Shown here in pieces: positions 8,792-17,966 of a stretch of 64,000 bases of DNA; the first letter of the stretch is position 1, and every line of letters starts with the position of its first letter. The notes under the pieces were generated by a model, which worked only from the letters and a program-made list of their open reading frames with translations, made no database searches and was not told the origin of the DNA. The DNA is from Burkholderiaceae bacterium (GTDB lineage: Bacteria; Pseudomonadota; Gammaproteobacteria; Burkholderiales; Burkholderiaceae_E). The translations under genes and the position numbers were made by a program. The stretch covers positions 1,240,001 through 1,304,000 of the forward strand of contig JAOSJU010000001.1 in assembly GCA_027493945.1 (NCBI GenBank), given 5' to 3'.

Positions 8792-9151
8792 ATGCAAAAC
8801 CGCATCCTCAATTCCCATCTTGCCCAGCGCACCGCCGTGGTACTGGGCGCCGCCGCGCTGCCGGCGCTGTCGTTCGCACAAGGTCTGCCGCAGTTGGAGA
8901 ACCCGACGCGGGGAACCGGCAACGGCATCATGGAGACCATCAGGAACTACGGCTACGACATCATCATGCTCGTGGCCCTGCTGGTGGTGGCGTCGATGTT
9001 CATCGGCGTCTGCTACCACGCCTACGGCACCTACGCGGAAATCCACACCGGCCGTAAGACGTGGGGCCAGTTCGGCCTCACGGTCGCCATCGGCGCCGTG
9101 CTGCTCGTGATCGGCATCTGGCTGCTCACCGAAGCCACCGGCATCCTGTAA
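8792..9151 (+). CDS. Pilin-like ICE membrane protein, PFL_4702 family (TIGR03745-like)
   Basis: This 119-residue protein has a cleavable-looking signal (ending ALSFAQ), a short polar segment, and two hydrophobic helices (about residues 52-75 and 92-115). That is the layout of VirB2/TraA-type pilin precursors, and the PFL_4702 family occupies the pilin position in this gene order. The pilin role is inference from topology and synteny; family membership is clear from sequence such as IRNYGYDIIMLVALLVVASM. Confidence 0.84.
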   Translation: MQNRILNSHLAQRTAVVLGAAALPALSFAQGLPQLENPTRGTGNGIMETIRNYGYDIIMLVALLVVASMFIGVCYHAYGTYAEIHTGRKTWGQFGLTVAIGAVLLVIGIWLLTEATGIL

Positions 9152-9163
9152 GGCTAGGCCGGT

Positions 9164-9574
9164 ATGTCCGATCAGCAGCACGTCCGTGCGGACGGGACCG
9201 TGACGTTCCTTCCGCACCGGCTTAACCGCCACCCCGTTGTCGTGCGCGGCCTCACCGCCGACGAGCTGTGGATCTGCTGCGGCTTGTCCGGCGCGGCCGG
9301 CCTGCTGGTCGGCGCGCCGCTTTCGTGGATGCTCCGCACCATTGCCATCGCACCGACGTTCGTTGTCCTGGGCGTGGCCTTGGGCGTGTTCATCGGCGGC
9401 GGCATCCTGCGCCGCCTCAAGCGTGGGCGCCCCGACACCTGGCTGTATCGGCAACTGCAATGGCGCATCGCCACGCTGCATCCGCTGATGGCGGGCTGGG
9501 TGGGCGGCCACGTGCTGATCTCGCGCTCCGGTTTCTGGACCACCCGACGGTCTGCCTCAAGGAGCGCACGATGA
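9164..9574 (+). CDS. Conjugative transfer region protein, TIGR03750-like (VirB3/TraL-like)
   Basis: This 136-residue membrane protein has two closely spaced hydrophobic segments (about residues 38-85) after a conserved N-terminus (FLPHRLNRHPVVVRGLTADE). Size, topology and position between the pilin-like and VirB8-like genes match the TIGR03750 family and suggest a TraL/VirB3-type inner-membrane subunit. The stop overlaps the next start as ATGA. Confidence 0.82.
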   Translation: MSDQQHVRADGTVTFLPHRLNRHPVVVRGLTADELWICCGLSGAAGLLVGAPLSWMLRTIAIAPTFVVLGVALGVFIGGGILRRLKRGRPDTWLYRQLQWRIATLHPLMAGWVGGHVLISRSGFWTTRRSASRSAR

Positions 9575-10263
9575 GCCGCTTCAAGAACGAGATCGCCCAC
9601 CTGCAGGCGCACATCAAGACGCTTCGCCTGGGTGCCGGTGCCCTGGTCATCGTCGCCCTGGTCATGGGCGGCGGCTGGTGGAGCGCGCCGCGCGACCTGA
9701 CCATCCACGTCCCACCTGACCTGCGCTCGGGCAGCACCCGCAAGTGGTGGGAGGTGCCGCCCGAATCGGTCTATGCGTTCACGTTCTACGTGTTCCAGAC
9801 CCTCAATCGCTGGCCGACGAATGGCGAAGAGGACTACGCGCGCAACCTCCACACGCTCTCGCCGTACCTCACGCCGTCCTGCCAAGCCTTCCTGCGCGCG
9901 GACTACGACTACCGCCGCAGCACGGGCGAGCTGCGCCAGCGCGTGCGCGGCATCTACGAAATCCCTGGCCGCGGCTACGGCGACGACCCTACGGCGCGCG
10001 TGCGCACGGTCTCCGATCGCGACTGGGTGGTGACGCTGGACATCACCGCGGACGAGTACTACGGCGCGGAACAAGTCAAGCGCGCCCTGGTGCGCTACCC
10101 CGTGAAAGTCACCAAAGTGGACATCGACCCCGCGCGCAATCCGTTCGGCCTGGCGCTCGACTGCTACGCCGGCACGCCCCAGCGCATCAGCACCCCGGAG
10201 CCGACGCGCCCGGCATCCGGCGGCCTGTCTCCGCAAGCGCCTCAAGGAGGAACCACCCCATGA
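9571..10263 (+). CDS. ICE protein, PFL_4703 family (TIGR03746-like, TraE/VirB8-like)
   Basis: A bitopic inner-membrane protein of 230 residues: short cytoplasmic N-terminus, one membrane helix (residues ~24-42) and a periplasmic domain with the family's VYAFTFYVFQTLNRWP region. This is the TraE/VirB8 type of scaffold that helps assemble the channel. I took ATG 9571, in ATGA overlap with the preceding stop and preceded by AAGGAGCG; the open frame extends upstream to 9268 without support. Confidence 0.85.
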   Translation: MSRFKNEIAHLQAHIKTLRLGAGALVIVALVMGGGWWSAPRDLTIHVPPDLRSGSTRKWWEVPPESVYAFTFYVFQTLNRWPTNGEEDYARNLHTLSPYLTPSCQAFLRADYDYRRSTGELRQRVRGIYEIPGRGYGDDPTARVRTVSDRDWVVTLDITADEYYGAEQVKRALVRYPVKVTKVDIDPARNPFGLALDCYAGTPQRISTPEPTRPASGGLSPQAPQGGTTP

Positions 10264-11177
10264 AGCATCCTGTACTCGCGCTGCTGGGGCTGCTGGCCGT
10301 GGCCGCCGCACCCATCGCCCAGGCGGTGGAAATCCTGCGCTGGGAGCGCATGCCGCTGGCGGTGCCGCTGAAGGTCGGCCAGGAGCGCATCGTGTTCATC
10401 GACCGCAACGTCCGCGTCGGCGTGCCTGCGGGCGTGGGCGAGCGCCTGCGCGTTCAAAGTGCGGGCGGCGCCGTGTACCTGCGCGCCAGCGAGCCGATCG
10501 AGCCGACACGGCTGCAATTGCAGGACGCCGACACGGGCGCGCTGATCCTGCTGGACATCGCCGCCGAACCACCCAAGGACGGGGAAGCCGAACTGGAGCC
10601 GGTGCGAATCGTCGAAGGCAACAGCACTCCAGCGCGCTATGGCAATCAGTCCGGTGGTGCCGACGAGACCCCGGCGCGCGCCCAGGACCAGGCAGGGACG
10701 CGAGCAGCGCGGCGCGAAACCCCGGTCCCGGTCGTGTTGACGCGCTTCGCCGCACAGAACCTCTACGCGCCGCTGCGCACTGTGGAACCGCTGCCGGGCG
10801 TCATGCGGGTCAACCTGCGCCGCGACATGGACCTCGGCACGCTGATGCCGACATTGCCCGTGCGCGCACTCGCGCTCGCGTCGTGGCGCCTGGAAGACCA
10901 GTGGGTCACCGCCGTGCGCTTGACCAACACGGGCGCGGGCTGGGTCACGCTTGATCCGCGCGTGCTGCAAGGCGACTTCCTCACCGCCACCTTCCAACAT
11001 GAGGCGCTTGGCCCGCGCGGAACACCCGAGGACACGACCGTCCTGTACCTGGTGACGCGCGGTCGCGGCCTTGCGCAGTCGCTGCTGCCCGCGATCCACC
11101 GCTTCGACCCCGCCGCACATCTCCCGCTGCCGAAAGACAGGCCCACGGACGCCAAGGAGGCCCCCGATGCGCAGTAA
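10260..11177 (+). CDS. ICE protein, PFL_4704 family (TIGR03749-like, TraK/VirB9-like)
   Basis: This 305-residue exported protein has a signal peptide ending PIAQA, then beta-rich sequence with ERIVFIDRNVRVGVP, a low-complexity middle, and a conserved C-terminal half. The PFL_4704 family corresponds to TraK/VirB9, the periplasmic/outer-membrane ring component of the transfer core complex. ATG 10260 is preceded by CAAGGAGG and overlaps the upstream stop (ATGA). The frame is open far upstream but that extension is antisense-like filler. Confidence 0.86.
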   Translation: MKHPVLALLGLLAVAAAPIAQAVEILRWERMPLAVPLKVGQERIVFIDRNVRVGVPAGVGERLRVQSAGGAVYLRASEPIEPTRLQLQDADTGALILLDIAAEPPKDGEAELEPVRIVEGNSTPARYGNQSGGADETPARAQDQAGTRAARRETPVPVVLTRFAAQNLYAPLRTVEPLPGVMRVNLRRDMDLGTLMPTLPVRALALASWRLEDQWVTAVRLTNTGAGWVTLDPRVLQGDFLTATFQHEALGPRGTPEDTTVLYLVTRGRGLAQSLLPAIHRFDPAAHLPLPKDRPTDAKEAPDAQ

Positions 11178-12584
11178 TGGACTCCTGAAGTGGCTGATGA
11201 TCCCGGTTGCCTTGCTGGTGCTGTTCGTCGCCATCCGGCTGTTCTCGGGTGGCAGCACTTCGGCACCACCGGCCGCGGATGCCGGCGCCAAGCTCACGCC
11301 TGCGGAAATGAAAGCGTTGGGCATCGAGGGGGATACCCCGCGCGACACCGTGGCGACGCTCGTTGCCCAAGTGAAGCAGTTGCGCACCGAGCTTCAGACC
11401 GCGCTCTCGGACAACAAATCCCAGCGTGAGGAAAACCAGCGGCTGCGTCAGCGCGAGAACTCGATCGACCAGCGCATCAACTCTGCGCTGGAGTCCGAAC
11501 GCTCCAACCTGCGGCGCGACCAGCAGCAGGCGGCCAGCGAGCGCCAGCAGACCGAGGGGCTGCTCGCTGACCTGCAGCGGCGCCTGGACAGCATTGGTGG
11601 GCGCGGTGGCAGCCATGCCGATCTGCCCGTGGGCCTGGGGCTGCAGGGGGCGACGAGGCCGGGATGGAAGGCGGCATGCGCTGGGTTGAACCGGATGACG
11701 CGAAGCCTGCCGAGGGACGCAACAGGGGGCGCGGCACGGCTGGCGGCATGAGCTTCCCGACGAGCTTCGGCCCCGAGCAGAGCACGTTGCAAACCACGGC
11801 GGAAACCGTGGCGAACGCCGGGGCACGCGCCGCGGGCGTCAAGACCGCAAAGCCCGTCTATACCGTCCCCACGAACTCCACGCTCATGGGCTCGGTGGCG
11901 ATGACAGCGCTGATCGGGCGTGTGCCGATCGACGGCACCGTCAACGACCCGTACCCCTTCAAGGTGCTGGTGGGGCCGGACAACCTCACGGCGAACGGCA
12001 TCGACATTCCCGATGTGGCCGGCGCCGTGTTCAGCGGCACCGCCTCGGGCGACTGGACGCTTTCTTGCGTGCGCGGCCAGGTGCGCAGCATCACGTTCGT
12101 CTTCAACGACGGCACGATTCGCACGATCCCCGAAGACCGCGAAGGAAACCAGCAGAACAACCAGCAGCGCGATGGCTTGGGCTGGATCAGCGATCCCCAC
12201 GGCATTCCTTGCGTCAGCGGCGAGCGGCGCAGCAACGCCCAGCAGTACCTCGGCTCGCAGGCCCTGATCACCGCGGCCGGTGCCGGCGTGGCCTCGCTCA
12301 TCGAGAGCGACAGCGGCCGCATGTCCTATGTCGGCTCGGACGGCTCCATCGGCACCGTGGGCATCAGCGGCCAGGAGGCGGTCGGCCAGATTCTGGCGGG
12401 CGGCGTGCGGGACATGTCGGCCTGGGTCAACAAGCTCTACGGCCAAGCGTTCGCCGCCGTCTATGTCCAGCCCGGCGCGAAGGTCGCCGTCCACCTCGAA
12501 AAGCCGCTCGCCATCGACTTCGATCCCGAAGGCCGCAAGGTCGATCACCGCACAGGAGAAAGCCATGCTCTCGAACTTGAATAG
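11167..12584 (+). pseudogene. ICE protein, PFL_4705 family (TIGR03752-like, TraB/VirB10-like), frameshifted
   Basis: N-terminal part: one membrane helix (residues ~7-26) followed by a coiled coil rich in Arg/Gln. The frame breaks at a run of five G at 11646-11650; adding one G restores a continuous protein (…LQGGDEAGMEGGMRW…) of about 472 residues ending at 12584. The C-terminal domain, with TLMGSVAMTALIGRVPIDG and later ISGQEAVGQILAGG, is the TraB/VirB10-type periplasmic domain that spans to the outer membrane. The single-base loss in a homopolymer looks like a consensus error. Confidence 0.8.
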
Positions 12585-13014
12585 CTTGGCCCGTGGCCTG
12601 GCGCTGGTCCTCGCCGTCGCGGCGCTCGCCGGCTGCGCCACCAGCAAGGAAAAGCTGCTGACCCACGGTGACCGCACGATGATGGACATCTGGCAGCAGG
12701 AGGCCGGGGACGGCGGTGGCGCAGCCGGACGGAACGCCGGCGGCCAACTGCTCGATGCGCGCCAGAGCCTGCGTCGGCCGCTGACCGACGCCGATATGCA
12801 GGCCGCACCTGCCGAGCAGATGCGCTACACGCGCACCGCGCGCAACGAGGTCCATCGCCAGTTCCAGCGCCTGCCCAATCCCGATCTCGTGATGTACGTG
12901 TACCCGCACCTGGCCGGCACCGATCCCGTGCCGGTGCCCGGCTACACGACCGTCTTCCCGCTGTACCAGCGCATTCAGTACGCGATGCCGGGTGAGCGCG
13001 TGGAGGACTACTGA
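12565..13014 (+). CDS. Conjugative transfer region lipoprotein, TIGR03751-like
   Basis: This 149-residue lipoprotein has a signal with lipobox AALAGC at about residues 19-24, matching the small TraV-like lipoprotein of GI-type systems, which helps anchor the core complex in the outer membrane. The conserved C-terminal region contains NPDLVMYVYPHLAG. ATG 12565 (after ACAGGAGAA) overlaps the end of the VirB10-like gene by 20 bases; its stop overlaps the ATPase start (TGATG). Confidence 0.85.
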   Translation: MLSNLNSLARGLALVLAVAALAGCATSKEKLLTHGDRTMMDIWQQEAGDGGGAAGRNAGGQLLDARQSLRRPLTDADMQAAPAEQMRYTRTARNEVHRQFQRLPNPDLVMYVYPHLAGTDPVPVPGYTTVFPLYQRIQYAMPGERVEDY

Positions 13015-15896
13015 TGCGCTGGAAACTTCCCTGGCCTAAGCCGGCCGCGCTGAAGCTGGCCGCATCCGGCGCTGGTGATGACGAGCAGCCGGACGGCTGG
13101 CAGCGCCACATTGAGGCCTTGCGCCAAGCCGGCATCCCCGAACCCGGCTCGGCAGTCCGGGGCCGCAAACCGGCGACGGAGGCCGACGAGCAGGCGCTGT
13201 ACGAGGTCGCACCGTCCTTCGTGGAACTGCTGCCCTGGGTCGAGTTCTTGCCCGAGTCAAGGTCCATGTTGCTGGAGGACGGCCAATCGGTGGCGGCCTT
13301 CTTCGAGCTGGTGCCGCTGGGGACCGAGGGCCGGGAACCGGGCTGGCTTGCCCACGCCCGCGACGCCTTGGAGAACGCGCTGCAGGACAGCTTCGATGAG
13401 CTGGACGAGAACCCCTGGGTGCTCCAGCTCTATGCCCAGGACGAGCCGAGTTTCGACCAGTACATGCAGACCCTGCGTGACTACGTGCAGCCACGTGCCC
13501 GCGGGACAGCGTTCACCGAGTTCTACCTGCGCTTCTTCGGCCACCATCTGCGTGCGGTGGCCAAGCCCGGCGGCCTGTTCGAGGACACGGTGGTCACGCG
13601 GCTGCGCTGGCGCGGGCAGACGCGGCGCGTGCGCATGGTGGTCTATCGACGTGCCACCGGGCAGGCAAGCCGCCGCGGCCAGACGCCCGAGCAGATGCTG
13701 AACATCGTCTGCGACCGCCTGTGTGGCGGGCTGGCGAACGCCGGCATCCAGGCACGGCGCATGGTCGCAGCCGACGTCCACGACTGGCTGCTGCGGTGGC
13801 TCAATCCGCGCCCCGCGATGCTCGGGCCCAGTACAGAGGACCGGGAGCGCTTCTACGCACTGGCGCGCTACCCGGACGAGACTGAGGCCGGCGAGATCGA
13901 ACTGGCGAGCGGGCGGGATTTCAGCCAGCGGCTGTTCTTCGGCCAGCCACGCTCCGACGTGGAGCACGGCACCTGGTACTTCGACGGCATGCCGCACCGT
14001 GTGCTGATCACCGACCGGCTGCGCATGCCGCCCGGCACGGGACATCTAACCGGCGAGACCCGCAAGGGCGATGCGATCAACACGCTGTTCGACCAGATGC
14101 CGGAAGACACCTTGCTTTGTCTCACGATGGTTGCCACGCCCCAGGATGTCCTGGAATCGGATCTGAACCACCTGGCGAAGAAGGCCGTGGGCGAGACGCT
14201 GGCGTCGGAGCAGACGCTCAAGGACGTGCATGAAGCCCGCTCGCTGATCGGCAGCGCGCACAAGCTCTACCGGGGCACGCTGGCGTTCTACCTGCGCGGG
14301 CGCGACGAGGCGGAACTGGATCGGCGCGGCCTGGACCTGGCGAACGTGATGCTCAACGCTGGTTTGCAGCCGGTGCGAGAGGATGATGAGGTGGCGCCGC
14401 TCAACAGCTACCTGCGCTGGCTGCCGTGCTGCTACAACCCCGGCAAGGATCGGCGCCGGTGGTACACGCAACTGATGTTCGCCCAGCACGCGGCAAACCT
14501 GTCGCCGGTGTGGGGCCGTGCCCAGGGTACGGGGCATCCAGGCATCACGATGTTCAACCGCGGCGGCGGGCCGATCACCTTCGATCCGCTCAATCGCCTG
14601 GACCGGCAGATGAACGCCCACCTGTTCCTGTTCGGCCCGACGGGTTCCGGCAAATCGGCCACGCTCAACAATCTGCTGAACCAGGTCACGGCCATTTATC
14701 GGCCGCGCCTCTTCATCGTGGAAGCCGGCAATAGCTTCGGCTTGTTCAGCGACTTCGCCAGGCGCCTGGGCCTGACCGTGAATCGGGTCAAGCTGGCCCC
14801 CGGATCGGGCATCAGCCTAGCGCCGTTCGCCGACGCGCGCCGGCTGATCGAAACGCCCAGCGATGTGCAAACGCTCGATGCCGATGCGCTGGACGAAGAC
14901 CTGCCACCCGATGCCTCAGCCATGGAGGCGGACGAACAGCGCGACGTGCTGGGCGAACTGGAGATCACGGCGCGGCTGATGATCACTGGCGGCGAGGACA
15001 AGGAGGAAGCCAGGATGACGCGCGCCGACCGCTCGCTGATCCGCCAGTGCATCCTCGACGCCGCCGAGCACTGCGTGGCCGAGAAGCGCACGGTGCTCAC
15101 GCGCGACGTGCGCAATGCGCTGCGCACCCGCGGCCAGGACCCGACGTTGCCCGAGATGCGGCGCGTGCGGCTGCTGGAGATGGCGGACGCGATGGACATG
15201 TTCTGCCAAGGCACGGACGGCGAGATGTTCGACCGCGACGGCACGCCGTGGCCCGAGGCCGACATCACGCTGGTGGATCTCGCGACCTATGCCCGTGAGG
15301 GCTACAACGCGCAGCTCTCGATCGCGTACATCAGCCTCATCAGCACGGTGAACAACATCGCGGAGCGTGACCAGTATCTCGGCCGCCCGATCATCAACGT
15401 GACCGACGAAGGCCACATCATCACGAAGAACCCGCTGCTCGCGCCGTATGTCGTGAAAATTACAAAAATGTGGCGCAAGTTGGGCGCCTGGTTCTGGCTG
15501 GCGACGCAAAACATCGACGATCTGCCGCGCGCCGCAGAGCCCATGCTCAACATGATCGAGTGGTGGATCTGCCTGTCGATGCCGCCGGACGAGGTGGAGA
15601 AGATCGCACGATTCCGCGAACTCTCGCCGGCGCAGAAGGCGCTGATGCTTTCGGCACGCAAGGAAGCGGGCAAGTTCACCGAGGGCGTCATCCTCTCCAA
15701 GAGCATGGAGGTGCTCTTCCGCGCCGTGCCGCCGAGCCTGTATCTCGCGCTCGCGCAGACCGAACCCGAAGAGAAGGCCGAGCGCTACCAGCTCATGCAG
15801 CAGCACGGCGTCAGCGAGTTGGATGCCGCCTTCAAGGTGGCCGAGAAGATCGACCGGGCACGCGGCATCGAGTCGCCGGCCCTGGCCCTGCCCTGA
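13014..15896 (+). CDS. Conjugative transfer ATPase, PFL_4706 family (TIGR03744-like, VirB4/TraC-like)
   Basis: This 960-residue cytoplasmic ATPase powers pilus biogenesis and substrate transfer. Walker A FGPTGSGKSATLN lies near residue 540 and a Walker B-like NVTDEGHIIT near residue 793, followed by WLATQNIDDLPRA. Size and order identify the PFL_4706 branch of VirB4 ATPases. It is uninterrupted here, unlike many genes of the window. It follows the lipoprotein with a one-base stop/start overlap. Confidence 0.93.
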   Translation: MRWKLPWPKPAALKLAASGAGDDEQPDGWQRHIEALRQAGIPEPGSAVRGRKPATEADEQALYEVAPSFVELLPWVEFLPESRSMLLEDGQSVAAFFELVPLGTEGREPGWLAHARDALENALQDSFDELDENPWVLQLYAQDEPSFDQYMQTLRDYVQPRARGTAFTEFYLRFFGHHLRAVAKPGGLFEDTVVTRLRWRGQTRRVRMVVYRRATGQASRRGQTPEQMLNIVCDRLCGGLANAGIQARRMVAADVHDWLLRWLNPRPAMLGPSTEDRERFYALARYPDETEAGEIELASGRDFSQRLFFGQPRSDVEHGTWYFDGMPHRVLITDRLRMPPGTGHLTGETRKGDAINTLFDQMPEDTLLCLTMVATPQDVLESDLNHLAKKAVGETLASEQTLKDVHEARSLIGSAHKLYRGTLAFYLRGRDEAELDRRGLDLANVMLNAGLQPVREDDEVAPLNSYLRWLPCCYNPGKDRRRWYTQLMFAQHAANLSPVWGRAQGTGHPGITMFNRGGGPITFDPLNRLDRQMNAHLFLFGPTGSGKSATLNNLLNQVTAIYRPRLFIVEAGNSFGLFSDFARRLGLTVNRVKLAPGSGISLAPFADARRLIETPSDVQTLDADALDEDLPPDASAMEADEQRDVLGELEITARLMITGGEDKEEARMTRADRSLIRQCILDAAEHCVAEKRTVLTRDVRNALRTRGQDPTLPEMRRVRLLEMADAMDMFCQGTDGEMFDRDGTPWPEADITLVDLATYAREGYNAQLSIAYISLISTVNNIAERDQYLGRPIINVTDEGHIITKNPLLAPYVVKITKMWRKLGAWFWLATQNIDDLPRAAEPMLNMIEWWICLSMPPDEVEKIARFRELSPAQKALMLSARKEAGKFTEGVILSKSMEVLFRAVPPSLYLALAQTEPEEKAERYQLMQQHGVSELDAAFKVAEKIDRARGIESPALALP

Positions 15897-15920
15897 ATCT
15901 GCCGTGCACCGGAGAACGCC

Positions 15921-16685
15921 ATGGAACAGAAACGCTCATCCATTCCGATGCAGGTCCAGGCGTTCCGCCGTCGGCGCTGGCGGGCCCGCTGGCCATGGGC
16001 GTTAGGCGCAGTGCTGGTTGCGCTGCTGCTGATCTGGCTCGTGTCCCGTTCGCCGGGCGAGTCCACGCCCCAAACCTCGGCGCCTGTCAGCGAGACGCAG
16101 GTGGCCGGGCCTCCTTGGCAGATGGGCAACCCGGCAGGTCGTTTCACGCTGACGCTCTACGCGGACCTCGAATGCCCGTTCTGCCGGTCCTATTTCCCTG
16201 TCCTCAAGCGTTGGGTAGCCGGCAATGCGGACGTGGCCTTGCAATGGCACCACCTGCCGTTGGCCGCGCATGAGCCGGCCGCGTCCGCCGAAGCGCGCTT
16301 GGTGGAATGCGCGGGCGAAGCCGGCGGCCATCCCGCCTTCTGGCAGGCTGTCGAGTGGGTCTATGTCCACACACACAGCGACGGCCAGGGCTTGCCCGAA
16401 GACCTGCGCCACCCCGCCCTGACGCCAGCCATCGAACAGTGCATTGCGAGCGAGCGGCCCGACGCGGCGATTCGTACCCAAACTGCGGAAGCCACGAACA
16501 GCGGCGTGACCGCCACGCCGTCGCTGCGGCTGCACGATCGCGAAACCGGCAAGGCGATCCTGCTGCAGGGCCCGATCGAGGGCGATGCCTTGCTGTCGGC
16601 CATGGACATGCTCGCGGCCGGCGATCCCGCCGCCACACCCACATCGGAAATGCCTGCCGACGTCGTCGGCGACATGCCCAGGTAG
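15921..16685 (+). CDS. DsbA-like thioredoxin-fold protein of the transfer region
   Basis: This 254-residue protein has one N-terminal membrane anchor (residues ~28-45) and a periplasmic thioredoxin fold with the catalytic motif LECPFCRSYF near residue 85 and a cis-Pro segment GVTATPSLRLHD. It would be a thiol oxidoreductase/isomerase helping fold disulfide-rich secreted mating proteins such as the TraU- and TraH-like products encoded just downstream. ATG 15921 follows CACCGGAGAACGCC. Confidence 0.88.
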   Translation: MEQKRSSIPMQVQAFRRRRWRARWPWALGAVLVALLLIWLVSRSPGESTPQTSAPVSETQVAGPPWQMGNPAGRFTLTLYADLECPFCRSYFPVLKRWVAGNADVALQWHHLPLAAHEPAASAEARLVECAGEAGGHPAFWQAVEWVYVHTHSDGQGLPEDLRHPALTPAIEQCIASERPDAAIRTQTAEATNSGVTATPSLRLHDRETGKAILLQGPIEGDALLSAMDMLAAGDPAATPTSEMPADVVGDMPR

Positions 16686-16804
16686 CCCCGGTCTTCAAGG
16701 CTACGGCGCAGTCCGCTGCGCTGACCACAACCCCGTTCGCCTCGCATCCTGGCCGCGAACGATCACCGCTGCCGCGGTGATGGATGCACCTTGTTCGTTC
16801 CCCA

Positions 16805-16835
16805 GGAGGGCTTGCCCTCCCAGGGCGAGTGCCCT
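16805..16835. repeat. Two tandem GC-rich hairpins upstream of radC
   Basis: A perfect 7-bp stem with a 2-base loop (GGAGGGC TT GCCCTCC, 16805-16820) is followed by a second, 5-bp stem (AGGGC gagt GCCCT, 16822-16835). The two left arms share AGGGC, so alternative pairings are possible. They lie about 27 bases before the radC start, with no T run, so they read more like an attenuator or RNA-stability structure than a terminator. No gene is visible between 16686 and 16861. Confidence 0.5.
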
Positions 16836-16861
16836 CCGATCTCACCGTCTGGAGGTTCGCC

Positions 16862-17356
16862 ATGTCTTTCGCCGTCAATGACTCCTGCCCGGAGTCGCTT
16901 TCCGCCATCGCTGCCCAACACGAGGACTGGATCATCCAGCAAGCCATCGTGCTGCTGGAGAGACGGGTCTTCAAAGCTGGACCGTGCCTCAGCCAACCGG
17001 CCGCTGTACGGGACTACCTGCGTCTGAAACTGGTCGCTGAGCCCAATGAGATATTCGCCGCTGTGTTCCTGGACAGCCTGCACCAGGTGCTGGCCTACGA
17101 GCCGCTGTTCAGGGGCACGATCAACGCGACTTCGGTCTATCCGCGTGTCGTCGTGCAGCGTGTGCTGGAGTTGAATGCCGCCGCGGTGGTCTTCGCCCAC
17201 CAGCATCCTTCGGGCGTCTCCGAGCCGTCCAGCGCGGATCGCATGCTGACCCAGCAACTGCAAGCCGCGCTGGCGCTCATCGATGTGCGGGTACTGGACC
17301 ACATCATCGTCGGCCAGGGTGCCCCGTTCTCCTTTGCGGAATCCGGCCTGCTGTAG
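16862..17356 (+). CDS. radC: RadC-like JAB/MPN domain protein
   Basis: This 164-residue protein is the short ICE/plasmid form of RadC, consisting of the JAB metalloprotease-fold domain alone. The metal-binding JAMM signature is visible as AHQHPSGVSEPSSAD near residues 112-126. Its biochemical role is unsettled despite the name. ATG 16862 follows TCTGGAGGTTCGCC. It sits inside the transfer operon, flanked by hairpins on the 5' side and a strong terminator on the 3' side, so it may be expressed as its own unit. Confidence 0.9.
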   Translation: MSFAVNDSCPESLSAIAAQHEDWIIQQAIVLLERRVFKAGPCLSQPAAVRDYLRLKLVAEPNEIFAAVFLDSLHQVLAYEPLFRGTINATSVYPRVVVQRVLELNAAAVVFAHQHPSGVSEPSSADRMLTQQLQAALALIDVRVLDHIIVGQGAPFSFAESGLL

Positions 17357-17381
17357 CAATGGCACCGGCTCCTTGATCCAC

Positions 17382-17405
17382 GCGGAGGCTTCGGCCTCCG
17401 CTTTT
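17382..17405 (+). terminator. Intrinsic terminator after radC
   Basis: A perfect 8-bp stem GCGGAGGC / GCCTCCGC with a TTCG tetraloop is followed by TTTT. It lies 25 bases downstream of the radC stop and splits the transfer region into two transcription units. Confidence 0.9.
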
Positions 17406-17519
17406 CATTGGCGCAAGACAAGCAGGTATGCGGGCAGTCCGCGATGCGCATTGTTTGTTGGGGCCGCATGGCGTTCGGCGTTTGACTATGGCCCTTGACA
17501 ACTCTTGGGGGCGCTCGAC

Positions 17520-17966
17520 ATGCCAGCATCTTCATCCAGGTTCGCATCGGGCTGGCGAACCCTTGGCCTGGCCGTTGCGCTGCCGGCTTCCCTGGCCGTG
17601 TTCAGCCCGGCCAGCTTCGCCGCCGATGTGGTGGTCATCACCGACAGCCGTCACCCGGTCAGGACCATGGGTGGCGAGCAGCTGATCGAGCTGGATGAAG
17701 CGCCCCGGATCGAAGCGGAGCTTTCTGCGGCGCTGCCCGCCGATCCCGGACAGGCAACAGCCATCGTGAAGCGCCGGCTGAGCCAGGGGGGCGCTGACCT
17801 CCAGCGTCGCATCGCCACCGCATACCAGGGCGTTGCCGACGCATGGAGCCTGGGCATCACCACCATTCCGGCTGTCGTGGTGGATCAGCGCTACGTGGTC
17901 TATGGCGAGCCTGACGTGGCCCGCGCCATCGCGCGCATCGAACAGCACCGGAGGGCCGAACCGTGA
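17520..17966 (+). CDS. ICE protein, PFL_4709 family (TIGR03757-like)
   Basis: This 148-residue exported protein has a long signal peptide ending PASFAAD and a thioredoxin-like remainder with a TTIPAVVVDQRYVVYG segment near the C-terminus, which is characteristic of PFL_4709/TrbC-like proteins. It probably acts in the periplasm in pilus assembly. I prefer ATG 17520 to the in-frame TTG at 17505. The gene follows a gap with a terminator, so a promoter should lie in 17406-17519. Its stop overlaps the next start (GTGA). Confidence 0.8.
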   Translation: MPASSSRFASGWRTLGLAVALPASLAVFSPASFAADVVVITDSRHPVRTMGGEQLIELDEAPRIEAELSAALPADPGQATAIVKRRLSQGGADLQRRIATAYQGVADAWSLGITTIPAVVVDQRYVVYGEPDVARAIARIEQHRRAEP

